Source: Ryuthela nishihirai
Lineage: Eukaryota > Arthropoda > Arachnida > Araneae > Heptathelidae
Reading direction: 5' to 3'
DNA: 64,000 nt
Assembly: GCA_038380435.1 (NCBI GenBank)
Contig: JAWZYU010000005.1
Span: forward strand, 33,626,001-33,690,000
The notes below the pieces were generated by a model that ran no database searches, had not been told where the DNA came from, and saw only the letters and a program-made list of their open reading frames with translations. Below, in pieces: positions 1 to 12,269 of the stretch. Position 1 is the first letter of the stretch. The number at the start of each line of letters is the position of its first letter. A program made the position numbers and the translations under genes.

Positions 1-1060
1 GTGGAATTCTTGTGTGAGGACATCAAGAGAAAAAGATCTGTGCAGAGTCCTCACATTCCAACTACCTATGGAGAGAAAATGGTTAGTGGGATGTTTAAAG
101 GAACTATGTTTATTGAGAGAGGGAATACCAACAATATCAAACAGCCCCCTAAACGCAGACATTGGGGCAAAGACCCGTTCCCCCACCACTAAAGGCTGAA
201 GCTGTCTACACTGGAAGACTTCCTTCAATGTAGAATTTCACGATGCCAATAGAAGCAAAAAGTTCAGGTGCCTGCGATGACCTCTGTTCAGGATTATCCA
301 CCAGCTGATAAACACATCCTGTGAATCTATTCACTTGGGACTGTCAACCCACAAACAAAAAGAAAACACAGCAGAAGATTTTCCCTCCACAGAAGCCCAC
401 AAGTGCAGCAAAATCAGGATCTATAATCAAGCTCAGAGCTATATATCTGTCCATTCCAGTGGGTTTATATGGTCAGCACCAGGACCCTGTGTGCACCAGG
501 ACCCTCAGCAGGGTAGAAAAAAAAGGAAAAGTAGCCATAGTTGTCCAGATCAGTAGGCCACACTAATCTGACAGCTCTCCCCTTCCATTCACTTCCACAA
601 GAGAGTATCTCTTTTGAAAGGTACTAACGGTCTGCACCACGAGAAGGTGGGTCGGACATTAGGTGCCAGGCCTGGCCGGTTCTATGCATCATCATAGGGG
701 ATTGGTGCATAGCTCTCCTTCCAGTGACTACCTAGCTACCATTTACAGACCAACTCTAAATAGAGAGCGAATATTGTTAAAGATTCTTTCTCTATTTAGA
801 GTTGATTTATTTAGGTATATTTGTTTCATTTAACTTTATTTATTTGTTTCATTTAGGTTTATTTATTAGTTTTATTTAGGTTTCAATATATTTCAGATCT
901 TTAAATTGTCTTCAATCACACTTTTTCAATAAATGATTATTTAAAATGTTCCCGAATTCTGTATCTCGGTTACTATTGACATAACACGGAACTGTACCTA
1001 ATAAAGTTACTGCTGAGTGTGTATCTATAACAATAAATATTTCCCTAACTAGATAGACTT
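1..1060. other. Unrecognised repeat-like sequence, no gene supported
   Basis: The first 190 bases are open on the + strand but the peptide matches no family I recognise, and reading continues only through stops. From about 800 to 1030 the sequence becomes T-rich with repeated TTTCATTTAGGTTTATTTATT-like segments and several AATAAA hexamers, which resembles the 3' end of a retroelement. I could not find an LTR pair, a primer-binding site or a reverse transcriptase motif, so the nature is left open. Confidence 0.3.
751..804. repeat. 16-bp perfect inverted repeat, 22-nt loop
   Basis: CAACTCTAAATAGAGA at 751-766 is exactly reverse-complemented at 789-804. The loop is 22 nt. No function can be assigned; it sits just before the T-rich, AATAAA-containing stretch. 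Confidence 0.8.
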
Positions 1061-1239
1061 CAAACACTTAAAAAAATTGAAATTGTTTTTAAAAAATAAA
1101 ACACTTTTTGCCAACAGAAATCTATCTTACAGTAGGTTTCTTATACGCTTTGTTTACCTTCGGCTCCCCACTGTGATATCAAAATACCTACCCAAGAAAT
1201 GCTTTCTTGTGGAGTGGCGCCAACCTTCCTTAATTCATA

Positions 1240-1657
1240 CTATTCCTATCTTCCGTAGTTCGGGAGTCATCCATAAAAGCTTGTTGTTTATCGTCCGCCT
1301 GGTAGATTTTCGATGTGTTACCTTTTGTCAGTCCCTTTCCAGTTGCGTTGTAGTCGCCAATCTGTCACGCAATGCATTGAGTCACAAATGGCAATCTTGT
1401 CACTCCATGAACATACATCGTCTTCCCGATCCTTGTCGGCCTGTGCTGGATCCTTCTGGAACCTACTGCCATCATATGTGTATGATGGTGCTGGGATTAA
1501 AGCCAACGAGGTTGGCCATATTTCTGTATGACAAACCAGCTTCTCTAAGGTCGATGGTTCTTACACGCTCAAAGTCTGCTAACTGTTGGAACAGCTGTCG
1601 ATGTCTGCAAAAGGGCATCTTTAGCTGTTTAGAACAATTTTCACAACGTTTTGTCAA
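1240..1657 (-). pseudogene. Tc1-like transposase N-terminal remnant
   Basis: Read on the minus strand, 1657-1472 encodes the N-terminal helix-turn-helix region of a Tc1-type transposase: FERVRTIDLREAGLSYRNMA followed by a second helix, VGFNPSTII. This is the typical FERGRIIGLREAG-type start of the family. Downstream the reading continues in shifted frames with stops and a recognisable but damaged linker region to about 1240. The DDE catalytic domain is not visible, so this is a truncated, non-functional copy. Confidence 0.7.
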
Positions 1658-1699
1658 CCAGGGAGCTTTGGCTGCTTTTATCTGTGTTTAAATGCTCTG

Positions 1700-4560
1700 C
1701 ACCTGTGACATCATCTCATGCCTGTCCAATCGTTTCGATTGTCCTGCAAACCGAATAATTTCCATATATTACCTCCTCCCTTAATTTCATCACATTTGCA
1801 TAACTTATTACAAGTGTTGCATTTTTTCCCTGTATTGTATACTTTTAAATCTTTTTACATGTTGGTAGTCGGGTGCAACCGGAAAAAGTTCAAAGTTTTA
1901 TTAAATACCCTAATATTAGTTATAATTCTACCCGGGGATGACTTTTGTGCAGTATCCCAATCTTATTCAAGACAAAGTATGTTCTTTCTTCACAGGTCGG
2001 CTGTTCACCTAATGGCCATTAGCACACAATTTGAAGGGCTCAGCAGCCATATTCATTTAGAGCATTTTAGTTGACACCTAGCTATTTAACATTCAAAGAA
2101 ACCCTTACATTGCCAATGAGTGCCTGAAAGCTAGGTAGCCTTCATTCCAGTTGTTGCAAAAGATTGAATATTATATATATTTACAACTTCACATATGGGT
2201 TTTTAATTCATTGCTTAAACAAATTTCAAAACGCAAAAAAACGTTACATATGAAGAATAGGCTATAAACAGAAAATTCGTCATACTTTTATTGCTTAAGT
2301 TTTTGCTTCATGAGAAAAGAAGGTAAACACATGCCACATTTTTTTTCAAAGACAATTCAGAAAAGAAAAAGGTTCATTTAGCATTAACCTTTCCCCTTTT
2401 ATTTATTTAACTGTTGAAAAACTACTGCTGATAAATTTAAATTCGTAAATGTTAGTTTCTGTTAATTAGGGGTTACATCAAAGTAGATTAGAGATGAACT
2501 TTGTATGTTATTAAACTGACTAAACGCTTGAAAAAATTTTTATTTTAATTGTTTTTGCATTTCATTTTATATTGAATATTAAAATATATTTTTAATTTTC
2601 AATTTTGCATTTTTAATTCCCTGATTAAACGTTCAAAACATCTGTCAATGTTGTGTGTTTATGGATTTATTGATGATACTCAAACAATATAGTTTAAAAT
2701 GCATGGAACAAATTTTCGTGCTTTTTTATTGCGATCCATTTTTTTTCTTTTTCTTTCTTTTGATTACATATATATATATTTATTACAAAGTTGTCATTTC
2801 GTAACAGAAATCTAAAAACAGAAAAAAAACTAAATCCATGAACAAAAACATTGTTTTGAAACAACGAAAAATTAATTTTGACATGTGTTCTCTAAGCAAA
2901 TTTTAATTGCGTTTTACATATTCATAAAAAAGTAATTCAATTTCCTTTTTTATGTCTAACAGAGCATTAAATTGCACAGCAAAAATTAGACATTGTCTGA
3001 GAGTTTAAGATATTTTATAACCCAAAACAAAATGAAATATTAAACTGAAAGAAACACACATTATCCTATAGAACTCGAACGTGACTATTAATGAACTCAT
3101 GCCCTAAATTGCCATTGATACCAAGTTTCCCAAAATCACATCGTGGTGGTGCTGAAAACAGTGATATGAGCAGTATATTTATATATATATATTCTAGGTC
3201 GTTGGTGGATAATCGTTTAACTTAACTTCATTTGGTCCTTAAAGCAAAAAACATTTAAAAATTCTTAATCATTCAAATAAAAAAATGTAATAGTTTCCAA
3301 AACATTTGACCCAAAACATAAACAAAATTATTTTAACTATTTAAAAGTATATCTCAATTCTGTAATTAATATTTGAGCTTAAATATGTAAATTTAAATGC
3401 AAAATATACATATCTTACAAAAATGGAAAAAAGGGAAATACATAAAAGGATATTATTTATATTTGATTTGTATTAAAAGTACCTCAGTGCTTTTAAAGAG
3501 AGGCAAAAATAAAGAACGTGAGAGGATTAAGCTAACAAAAAATAATTAGAAAATACAAATGTTTTACATCATTAGTAACATATCCAACTGTGGAGAGGGG
3601 GGTACCCATTCTCTTGACGACTTCAAGTAACATATTTTCTGAGTCAAAATATTTTTCTATGTCAAAAATCACACTCATACCTCAAAATACTCCCTCTCAA
3701 TGACACCGAACATGTCAATCCCTTCCCATTGGAAGTTTCTGGGTATGTACCTCAAATAAAGTTTATTACACTAAAAGTACTTAAGTCAAGCCAGGTAGAA
3801 ATCACTTCAGCAAATGATATCTTTTGAATGGTTGCATGAGAAAGCGAACGGCAATGAATGCATATGCCAGGGAATCGCTATATCGCAGTTAGTTTGTGCT
3901 TAATTTAGAGGGATTCAATATTGGAGAGTATCAAGTACATTTCTCTGTCCAATACGGAATGGTAAAGATAAAAAGGGAACTTATCCTTTTATCAGATGTC
4001 TGGAAAGATAGCTGAAATGATTCTATGTTGTAAGCATCTCACCTTTCTCAGTAAACATGTTACAGGAATTGGCTCAAGAAAACAGAAACACCAACTGTCA
4101 CAGATGTTTATATTCATTTATTTATTAAACATTAAACAAACCTGCTATATTTTATAATAATAAAGATTTCTTCCAGTTTACATTATACAATTCGAGCAGC
4201 ACAAAAAGAAATAATACACACGGTGATAAAATATATCAAAAACCAAATGACATTTGACAAGTTTTTTAAGTCATTTGCAAAATTAATGGTAACAGTAGCA
4301 TCCAAATAAGTCTGCAGCAGAAAGCTGATTGGTTGATTGAAGCTGGGTCTGAAAAGCAATGAGTTGTACATCTGTAGCAGAATACTGACTGTTAAAGCAT
4401 GGTGGATTCCGATTTTGAGTTTGATGGGATCGGTATGCCGTTTTTGGCTGTGTGAGAAAGTGTTGCAAATGTTCATTTTTGCATAGTTCTCTGTTCTTTG
4501 GAGATTGCTGGATTAAGTGGCTTCTTTGGATACCTTTCTTCCTGTGATTTTCTTCAGAGA
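1700..4560. other. AT-rich non-coding stretch
   Basis: No coding signal beyond short random ORFs. It contains A/T homopolymers, short TA runs (2770-2780, 3178-3190) and no recognised mobile element. The last 150 bases before 4572 could be the 5' UTR of the LINE that follows, but no boundary is visible. Confidence 0.5.
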
Positions 4561-4571
4561 TCTTCGCTGCA

Positions 4572-6197
4572 ATGGGAAAATGTAAAAATAAAAAAGCATC
4601 TTCAAAACGAAAACAAACAACTGGAGTTCCTATTAAATCTGATGAAAAAATGCAACTAAATAAATTAGGAAAACATATTAAAAAATGGAACTATCTCAAC
4701 TACATCGAAGCCTTTCAACAAATGATTTATGCAGTTATATTGATAGCCGTCCCGTGGTCGAGTGGTTAGCATGCTTGGCTACTGATCCGTCCCATGACCA
4801 TTAGCATGCTTGGCTACTGTCTAAGGGACCTGGGTTAGAGCTCTGGGTAAGGCATGGATGTATGTGTCGTTTTTCTGCTGAGATCCTGCCAACCTCACAG
4901 ACCTACTATGGCATATAAACTGACAGGCTCCTGTCAGACCTCTGTGGCAAGCAGCTGCTTGAGGGGGTATTTATTTATTATTATATTTATATTGATAATA
5001 ATGACATTTTCAGTAATCTGTCAAAACAGCCTGAAAGAATTCCTAATGATGAACAACATTTAACTATAAATAATGATGACCTTGACATACTATCCAATGA
5101 ATCTGATCATTCATCAATTGATGAGGTCACTTCTAACTGTTCTGACCATAGTGTTCGACCTAATCGTCTCTCGCAATTTTCTTTTTTAATAACAATTCTA
5201 AACTATCGGATCTGGATGATTTCAAAGTTACCGATTTTTTCTTTAATTTACTTAAGAAGGACATTCAAGTTCATTTCACCAGGAAAGGTGATCTAATCCT
5301 CTTTCCCGATTCTGAAGATGACTTAAAGACTTTAACCAAATGTTAATGTTATACTAGACACCAGAGTTGAGCATCGTGTTCCACAAAGTGACTTTCTTCT
5401 TGGCATTCTACATGATGTGAATACAAAGTATTCGGATGATTTCTTATTAATTGCACTTGAAAAGCATAATGTTATTCGTGTTCGTCGAATGTTTCGATTT
5501 ACTCCAGGTAAAAAAAATTCTATCATTATTAAAACATCCACTGAAAGCGTTGTTATAAAAGTTGCTGTCAAACTTTGTCACCATTGGACTGTCAAGAGTT
5601 AAGAGTCCAGAATTATTTCTTTCCCCCTTCAATATGTGTCCAATGCAGCTGCTTTGAACATCTGGAAGACTCTTGTTGTGGAAAACTGTGCTGCAAAAGG
5701 TGTTCCGGACCACACCTTTATAAATCTTGCCAATCATCTGAATTTATTTGTCCTAACTGCTCTGGCCCCCACAGGCTACTTCTTATGCTTTTCCAGTAAA
5801 AAAAGATCACTTGCGGGGGGGGAAAAATACAGGACTTTCATAAATGTGGCTGGAACACAGCATTCCAACAGGCCAAACTTGAATTTAATAATTCACCTAG
5901 TAATTCATCAATTGCTGTTTCAAACGTCAAAAACTCGAATTCTTCAGGTACTCAAACATCTGTGTCATCTAAAAACATTGTCTCTGGACCTAAACCTTTT
6001 TGACAAGAAAAGATTGCTACCACATCTCTCCTGTTTCTTCTGACACTTATGCAACTTATCCAAAAAGAAAAAAAAAACTTTCTCATGGCATTAATTCTAC
6101 TCGACATTCCTCTGAAGTTTCCTTGCCAAGTTGTGATGTGATTTCTTCTGTGATTGCCACACCCTCTTCATCTTATGCCCAAGCTGCATATAAATAA
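4572..6197 (+). pseudogene. LINE ORF1 (gag-like, CCHC knuckles), broken
   Basis: Starts MGKCKNKKASSKRK, a lysine-rich RNA-binding type N-terminus. The frame is interrupted by the SINE at 4746-4987 and resumes in acidic sequence, then at 5417-5602 in a stretch resembling the RNA-binding fold of ORF1 proteins. At 5630-5790 a shifted frame shows CCHC knuckle spacing (CVQCSCFEH, CCKRCSGPH, CPNCSGPH). At least three frameshifts and several stops separate these parts. The protein would coat LINE RNA; this copy cannot make it. Confidence 0.75.
4736..4997 (+). mobile_element. SINE A with 10-bp target-site duplication
   Basis: SINE body 4746-4987, flanked by TATATTGATA at 4736-4745 and 4988-4997. The head is tRNA-derived, with an A-box-like GTGGTCGAGTGGTTAGCATG and a degraded B box GGGTTAGAGCTCT. 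It carries an internal duplication of the GCATGCTTGGCTACTG segment. The 3' part ends in the family's shared tail GCAGCTGCTTGAGGGGGTAT followed by TTTATT repeats. It interrupts ORF1 of the LINE, so it is younger than the LINE. Confidence 0.9.
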
Positions 6198-6430
6198 ATA
6201 TAATAAAAAGCTGCATTCAACTTTTTAAAGTGGATAATCCCAGGAAAAAACTACGCACCCTTCAGAGGATTGATGAAGAGATTAAAGAAGAAAATATTTC
6301 TAAAATCCTAATTATTGACTTAATTTTGTACTTATGTAAATTTATTTGTTCATCCCAGGATGAATTTACTATTTTGGAGGATATTTTAACTAATCTTAAA
6401 GTATAATTTTACAAATAACTTTCTCCTACA

Positions 6431-9400
6431 ATGGAATTGCAGGAGGTTTTCTTCCAAAAAGATGAAATTGTTCTACTTTGTAAGTACAAAAAAAAAATTA
6501 ATATTTTTGCTTTACAGGAAATTATGACTAGAAAATCTATTAAAATCCCATCATATATGTTTATTTAACTTTTGTAAATGAAAATTCCAAAGGAGTTGCA
6601 TGTTATGTACATAAATCTATTAATCATAGAATTTTAAGTATTCGAACAAATCATCCAAATTTAAAAGTATTGGCTTTAGAAATATTCCTAAGTAAAATCA
6701 AATTCACTGTTATTAATAGTATTTATAATCCTTGTCAAACTATTCATGAAGATATTTATAATCAAATCACATCCCAGTTCTCTCTCCCAATTCTTTTTCT
6801 TGGTGACTTCAATGCTCACCATGTGACTTGGAGCTCATATCAAATAACAAGAGCAGGCATTCATCTCAATAAATTTATTACTAAAAATAATTTTATAATA
6901 TTAAATAACAAAAGTTGTACCCATGAAAATCCAAATAATGTCAGATCTATTTTTGACCTTTCATATTCATCTCCTTTTTTAGTTCAATTTTTTAACTGGC
7001 CACTTCTTCCTGACACCAGGGGAAGTGACCATCATCCAAATTTAATTCAATCAAATTTAAGCAGTAATTTTAAAAAACTTATAAAAATTAATAACTGATA
7101 CCTCTTTACATCAATTTTAGAATCTCATGATCCTAACAAGGATACAATAAATTATATTTTTTTAGATCACCTTTCAGATTTAACCAAACCTTGTTTCTCA
7201 AAAATTCAAATTAAGAATATAAAAATCTTTAAGATTTACTGGTACATGAACAAAATTATAACAATCAGGAAAAAGGCAGAAAATAAAGCAAAAGAATAAA
7301 AAATATCTCTGACATCAAAAAAATTAAAAAGAATAAAAGCATTAGTTAGGAAAAAATTAAAAGAATTATGTAGAGAAAACTGGAAAATTTTTGCCTGCTC
7401 CATTTCCCCAAATGGGGAGATGGAGTCCACTCCACCTCCAATTTGTTGAGAGAATTCAAAAATATCACTTCATCCACTCAACAAAAAATTCTTTTATCTG
7501 AAGTAGCTCTCTCTAAAAATTTATCTATCCTCCAAACTGCAAACCTTATGGGTGAAATCTTAAGAATATCTAAAACTCTTCCGCTCTCTTGCAAAGAAAA
7601 ACAACTTGAGCACAATTTGCAAATTAAATTGCAAACTTTTATTCCTGACTCACCAATTATAGATGCCCTTTTTCTCTCCAAAAATTAAGTTTTGCAATTA
7701 ACAGACTAAATCTTGAAGCCACCCCTGGCTCAGATGAAATTTCTAACAAAATTTTTGTCCACCTTTCACCCAAATGGAAAAAAACTTCTTGAAATTTTAA
7801 ACTTTATCTGGCAAAAACATACATACTTATTAGAATTGTCAAAATTATTTATTATCCTCTTTCTTAAAGCTGGGGAAAATCACTCAGATATTTTATCATA
7901 TAGACCAATTTTCCTTCTTTCTGATTTTTTAAAATTATTTGAAATATTGGTTTTTAGAAGGACTTGGTGTATTGAATCACAAAATATTTTTTCAAACAAT
8001 TTTTTTGGTTTTAGAAGAGGTAAATCTTCAAAAGAATGTGTATCCTTACAATTAACTGAAATTCAACTTGCCAAAAGCAAAAATATATTTCTTTGTTGCT
8101 GTCTTTCTTGACCTCTCTCAGGCCTTTGATTCAATTTGGATCAAAGGCCTTCTTCACAAATTAATTACTTTTGAAATTAAAGGTCATACGTTACATTTTC
8201 TAAATTTTGATCTTACTAAAATATCTTTTCAAGTCAGCATTGATTCAATTCGGTCAAAACCTTTTCACATATTTCAGGGCCTCCCTCAAGGCTCAATTTT
8301 GAGTCCTTTACTTTTTAATATAAATAAATAAAATAAATAAATACCACCTCAAGCAGCTGTTTGTCACAGAGGTCTGACAGGTTGCTGTCAGTTTATATGC
8401 CATGGCAGAAGGTCTGTGAGGATGTATACATCTCTGATATGTTCAAAAATCACCACCCATTTATGAACTTTACAACCTATGCATATGACATTATTTTTTG
8501 GAGTAGTGACAAAAATCTGACTGTATTACAAAATAAAATTCAAACACAATTGAATATTATTACTAACTTTTGTAAAACTTTGCATCTTTCCATTAACCTT
8601 GATAAAACCTTTTGTATGTCTTTTGTAAAAGCCAGATCTACCCCTCCCGAAATAATAATTTACATCAACAAACAGCAGATTAAGCAATTATATTCAACTA
8701 AATGCTTAGGAATACACTTGGATTCTTGGCTCAATTTGAATTTTCATTTACAACAACAGTTTGATAAATGCTGTAGACTTTAAATTTTTCCAAACTTCTT
8801 TCTGCTACTAGCTGGGGAACCCCCCCAGATTATTTAATCTTATTATATAAAACACTTGTCAGATCCAAAATTGAATATGGGCTTGAATGTGCATTGGGAA
8901 TCGGAGACAATAAATTTAACAAACTTAATGTAATACAGAATCAATTTATTAAATCTGCCTTAGGCCTCTTAAAGAAAACTCCCACCATTGCCCTTATTGG
9001 AGAAACTGCAATAGCACTTTTCCAAATTAGAATAAAATAATCCTCATGATAAAATATCTCACTCGTCTCTTCCTTAAAATTCCTCATCACCCTTTTATAA
9101 TAAACTATTTACAGAACAAAAATATGTTTAAAAAATATAAAACTAATCTTATGGATGATATAGCTCTAAAATTGATTTTTAATATTTCTTTCTCAGGAGA
9201 GAATCTTGTTCATAGCAGATTGGAGTTTCTATAGATCTAATATTCAATTAAATATTCCTCACATTACTTGAAAAAAAAATTTCCCCTGAAACCTTAAAAA
9301 TTCTTACCAAATCATTTTACAATTTTAAATACAAAACTTTTCTAGGAATTTACGCAGATGGTTCAGTTAAAAAGATCCAAATTGTTCATCAGCAGCATTT

Positions 9401-10229
9401 TATATTCCAACTATCAATCAATCAAAAATGTTAAAATTACCTCCACTAATTTCTATAACCCATGCAGAATTAGTTGTAATTATTGAAGCCATCTTTTTTA
9501 TTACTCAAAATTTTTACAACAAAAATTGTATAATTTTTACTGATTTCAATGTGCCTTAAATATCCTATCAGAAGATTTATACTACACAGAATATCCTCAA
9601 TTTCTCCATCAACTTTTAATCCTAACAAACTTTAATAAAAAATTTCTACATAATTCTATTTTACTACAGTGGATACCTAGCCACTGTGGCATTAAAGAGA
9701 ATTAAAAGGCTAATGAGTTAGCAAAAAGTGCATCTAATTTAACTGATATCTCCCAAACAATTTACTTTTACTCCCAATTTAAATTTTTTTTTAATAATCA
9801 TGAGCTTTTTCTCACCAATAATCTTTTTAAAATTTATGGAATGATAAATAATAACTTTAGATTTAGTCTTTCTCAAAATATGCAGCATATATGTAACTTA
9901 GTTACATAGATCTATCTAGAGCATTGTTAACTAGAATCTTTAGATTAAGAACTGGTACATCTTCCTTAATCCTTTTCTCTTTTCAGTTAAAAAAACAATC
10001 TCCAAACTGTATAATTTGTAAGGTTCTAGAATCTGTTCATCATATATTACATAATTGTACTAAATACAACAATGAAAGATTTAAACTCATGTCATCCTTA
10101 AAGGAAATTAACATTATCGAATTAACAACTGATATTCTCCTAAATCATCCTAATTTAAAAATTAGAAAAATTATATTTGAATTTGTAGGACAGTTTCTTC
10201 TTGATACCAGTCTTAGAGTAGAATTTTAA
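6431..10229 (+). pseudogene. LINE ORF2: endonuclease, reverse transcriptase, RNase H, broken
   Basis: Endonuclease: LFLGDFNAHHVTWSS at 6792-6836, later RSIFDLSYSSP and GSDHHPNL (6940-7045), the APE-type motifs of the I/Jockey/R1 groups. Reverse transcriptase: SYRPIFLLSDFLKLFE (about 7897), FLDLSQAFDSIW (about 8106), FQGLPQGSILSPLLFN (about 8272), then after a SINE the active-site box, here AYDIIFWSS (about 8482) in place of the expected YADD. RNase H: GIYADGSVK (about 9350) and WIPSHCGIKEN followed by ANELAKSAS (about 9672). A CX2C...HX4C cluster (CIICKVLESVHHILHNC) is near 10010. At least eight stops or frameshifts disrupt it. Confidence 0.85.
8323..8424 (-). mobile_element. SINE A, 5'-truncated, inserted in LINE reverse transcriptase
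   Basis: Reverse-strand copy: (ATAAATAA)n tail at 8323-8342, then the conserved CCTCAAGCAGCTGTTTGTCA block and the TCTGACAG / CTGTCAG segment. The tRNA-like head is missing, as expected from incomplete target-primed copying. It splits the LINE between LLFN and the SDMFKNHHPFMNFTTYAYD block, which read through once the SINE is removed. Confidence 0.85.
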
Positions 10230-10562
10230 AAAAAATGAAAGAAAAACATGGAAAAAAATTTAACTTGATCTTTGACTTTTGATTTTGATAACTAAGTTTT
10301 GAGTTTTTGCTTTTTTTCTTTATTTTTCTCTTTTTTTTGTTTTAAGTAATTTGAATGTTTTTGATTTAACTTTAATTTTCTTTTTCTTATATCAAAAGCT
10401 TTAATTGCATTTAAAATATCTCAAAAAGTTTAATCCTCCTCTGCTTAATTTTTGTTCTCATACTCTCATATAAACTTTCTCTACTTGCCTTCAAAATAAT
10501 TCCTGAATTCTAATTCGTTAATTGGGAAAGCCTGTTAAGAGGACTTCCCAGAAGGCTGTAAC

Positions 10563-10582
10563 GTTCAGTCAGTCAGTCAGTT
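10563..10582 (+). repeat. (CAGT)n tail of the I-group LINE
   Basis: Four to five CAGT units close the LINE 3' end after AGAAGGCTGTAACGTT. I-group LINEs characteristically end in short tandem repeats produced during target-primed reverse transcription. Confidence 0.75.
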
Positions 10583-11035
10583 AAAGCATAGTGTGGAGCA
10601 AAGAAGCCACTGAAAAAGCGACTGAAACTAATTGCCTCCTTCTTCAGATTTTTTCTGCTTGCTGAGAACAGAAACTGGCACTTTCGGTGCATGATGCAAT
10701 GCCAATATACTCCTAGCTCAATTTACATGCAGACTGACACTGCATTTATTTTGCATAGTAATATTACAGGAATATTAGAACATTTTCAAAAAAGATAGTT
10801 GTTTTGGTTGAAATTAATTAAATAAAATTAAGAAAAATATTTTTATTTTTCATACTAAAGTATTTATATTTTACACATATCTTTCTTATATCTTCTTTCC
10901 ATTCACCAGAATTTTAGGTAAAGTATTGCTTCCATGGAAGCTTTGCCACTGGAGAAGAATACAGTAAGTTCTCTTTGTTCATCACCCCCCCCCCCCGCAA
11001 TTTGTTGGTTCATCAATTCGCCTCCAGTGTAATGA
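10583..11035. other. Unique AT-rich spacer
   Basis: No gene or repeat is recognised. A run of C occurs at about 10985-10997. Confidence 0.4.
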
Positions 11036-11039
11036 AATA

Positions 11040-11395
11040 CTAGTTACTTTACGCCTCTTCCCAGGTTCAAGTCTCACCTGGGCCAGTCTTGAGATTTATC
11101 TCTGCAAAACTCACCCCGATGGACAGAGGCCTTGTAAAGGCCTCTGTCCATCGGATGGGACATTAAGCCATGGCTCTATGTGTAGGAAAGCCATACCCTG
11201 TGCATGTTAAAGAAAATGTTGGCTGGATGTTGATGGGATGCTACCGTTTGTCTCCTAACAGCTATACAGTAGATCCCCCCCAAATTTCTCTGAGGCCTTG
11301 GGATCCTTCTGACCTAGTCATTTAACCCATTGTGTTCAAGAAAAATTTTTGAAGATCCTGTTCAGAGGTAACACGAACAAACACAACTTTCTGCC
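11040..11395 (+). mobile_element. SINE B, old copy
   Basis: Matches the family consensus seen at 14270 and 41714: B box GGTTCAAGTCTCACCTGGG, then GAGATTTATCTCTGCAAAA, GGACATTAAGCCATGG, the AGAGCCATACCCTGTGCATG-like block, and the 3' end AGAGGTAACACGAACA. The tRNA-like A box is degraded. It contains an 18-bp perfect hairpin not present in sister copies (see the next entry). Confidence 0.85.
11116..11154. repeat. 18-bp perfect hairpin inside a SINE B copy
   Basis: CCGATGGACAGAGGCCTT (11116-11133), loop GTA, then its exact reverse complement (11137-11154). In other SINE B copies the right arm is conserved but the left arm is only a weak quasi-palindrome (CCGATGGGCTTGGAAAGG), so the perfect arm arose in this copy. 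Confidence 0.95.
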
Positions 11396-11499
11396 TCTGA
11401 AATGTTTCTGCAGGAAGTCTTGAAACAGTGGATCAAAGTTATCGATTGATATTTATACAATATACTTTTGAAATAAACCTAATTACCCCTTTTACAGCA

Positions 11500-11715
11500 A
11501 TGTGCCATTAAGTCGTTCCCAGGTTCAAGTCTGAATTCTGCCAGCTTTGAGATTTTTCCCTGGTAACTCCAATCTGCCCTTGGTCAATAGGTGGACGCTA
11601 ATGTCCCTGATAAATCCCATGTGCTGGAGAGTCGTAACCTTGCATGTTAACTAATTCATTGGATAGCTTTAACTGGAGCCTTCCATCTATCTCCTACTAG
11701 CTGTCCAGTGGATCC
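11500..11715 (+). mobile_element. SINE B, diverged and internally deleted
   Basis: GTTCCCAGGTTCAAGTCTGA, GAGATTTTTCCCTGG, GGTCAATAGG, GAGAGTCGTAACCTTGCATG and TCTCCTACTAGCTGTCCAGT align in order with SINE B. The 3' end is lost. The copy is more diverged than the one directly upstream. Confidence 0.7.
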
Positions 11716-12269
11716 AAAAAAAAAAGTTCTGATCTTGTGCTTAAAATTAAATGCGATCGAATTAAAACACAAATCTTTATTTCAACGTATCTTTTTACCA
11801 CCTATGTTAATAATCATAATGAATATAATTAAAATATAATTTTTTGCCACCGTGAATAGTGCTTTAAATTTTGTCCCTTCCAAAAAACTATTAATGTGAC
11901 CTGGCATAAAAACAGTTATCAATTTACTAAGAAAATATTTCCTGGAGTTACCAAAGAAAAGTCTGCTTTTCTTCATGTTTTGAATAATTCTGAAATTTTT
12001 ATTTTCCTGTATCAATTTTTATTTATGTTTATTCCACTGCTTTTGCTTTGATCTTAATCTCGTTTGAAATACAGAAATTCCTCCCCCCCTCTGGTTTATT
12101 TAAATTTTAATAGCAATTTGAAACTGGTGCTGTAATTTTCTAATGCATAGACTATGACTAGGGGCGGAGCAAAGGACTATGGTTGGGGAGTGGGGGAGAA
12201 CCAGTAGAACTGTTGGGTTCGTACACAGATTTTCGCTCCGTGTGTATGTGTGTGTGTTCTTGTGGTGGG

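Larger units (their letters stand above)
4572..10581 (+). mobile_element. I-group (I/Nimb-like) LINE, inactivated, with two SINE insertions
   Basis: A non-LTR retrotransposon with the order ORF1 (basic N-terminus, then CCHC zinc knuckles), ORF2 endonuclease, reverse transcriptase, RNase H and a C-terminal cysteine/histidine cluster, ending in a short tandem repeat instead of poly(A). Possession of RNase H plus a simple-repeat tail is typical of the I group and separates it from Jockey and CR1. The body is about 5.7 kb after removing the SINEs at 4746-4987 and about 8323-8424. Many stops and frameshifts show it is dead. The 5' limit is given at the first ORF1 methionine; the true 5' UTR start is unknown. 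Confidence 0.85.

Noticed and set aside
1077..1691. 204-codon open frame on the + strand
   Set aside because: It is largely the antisense of the Tc1-like remnant on the minus strand; no family match.
1718..2074. 118-codon open frame
   Set aside because: No recognised motif; composition matches AT-rich non-coding DNA.
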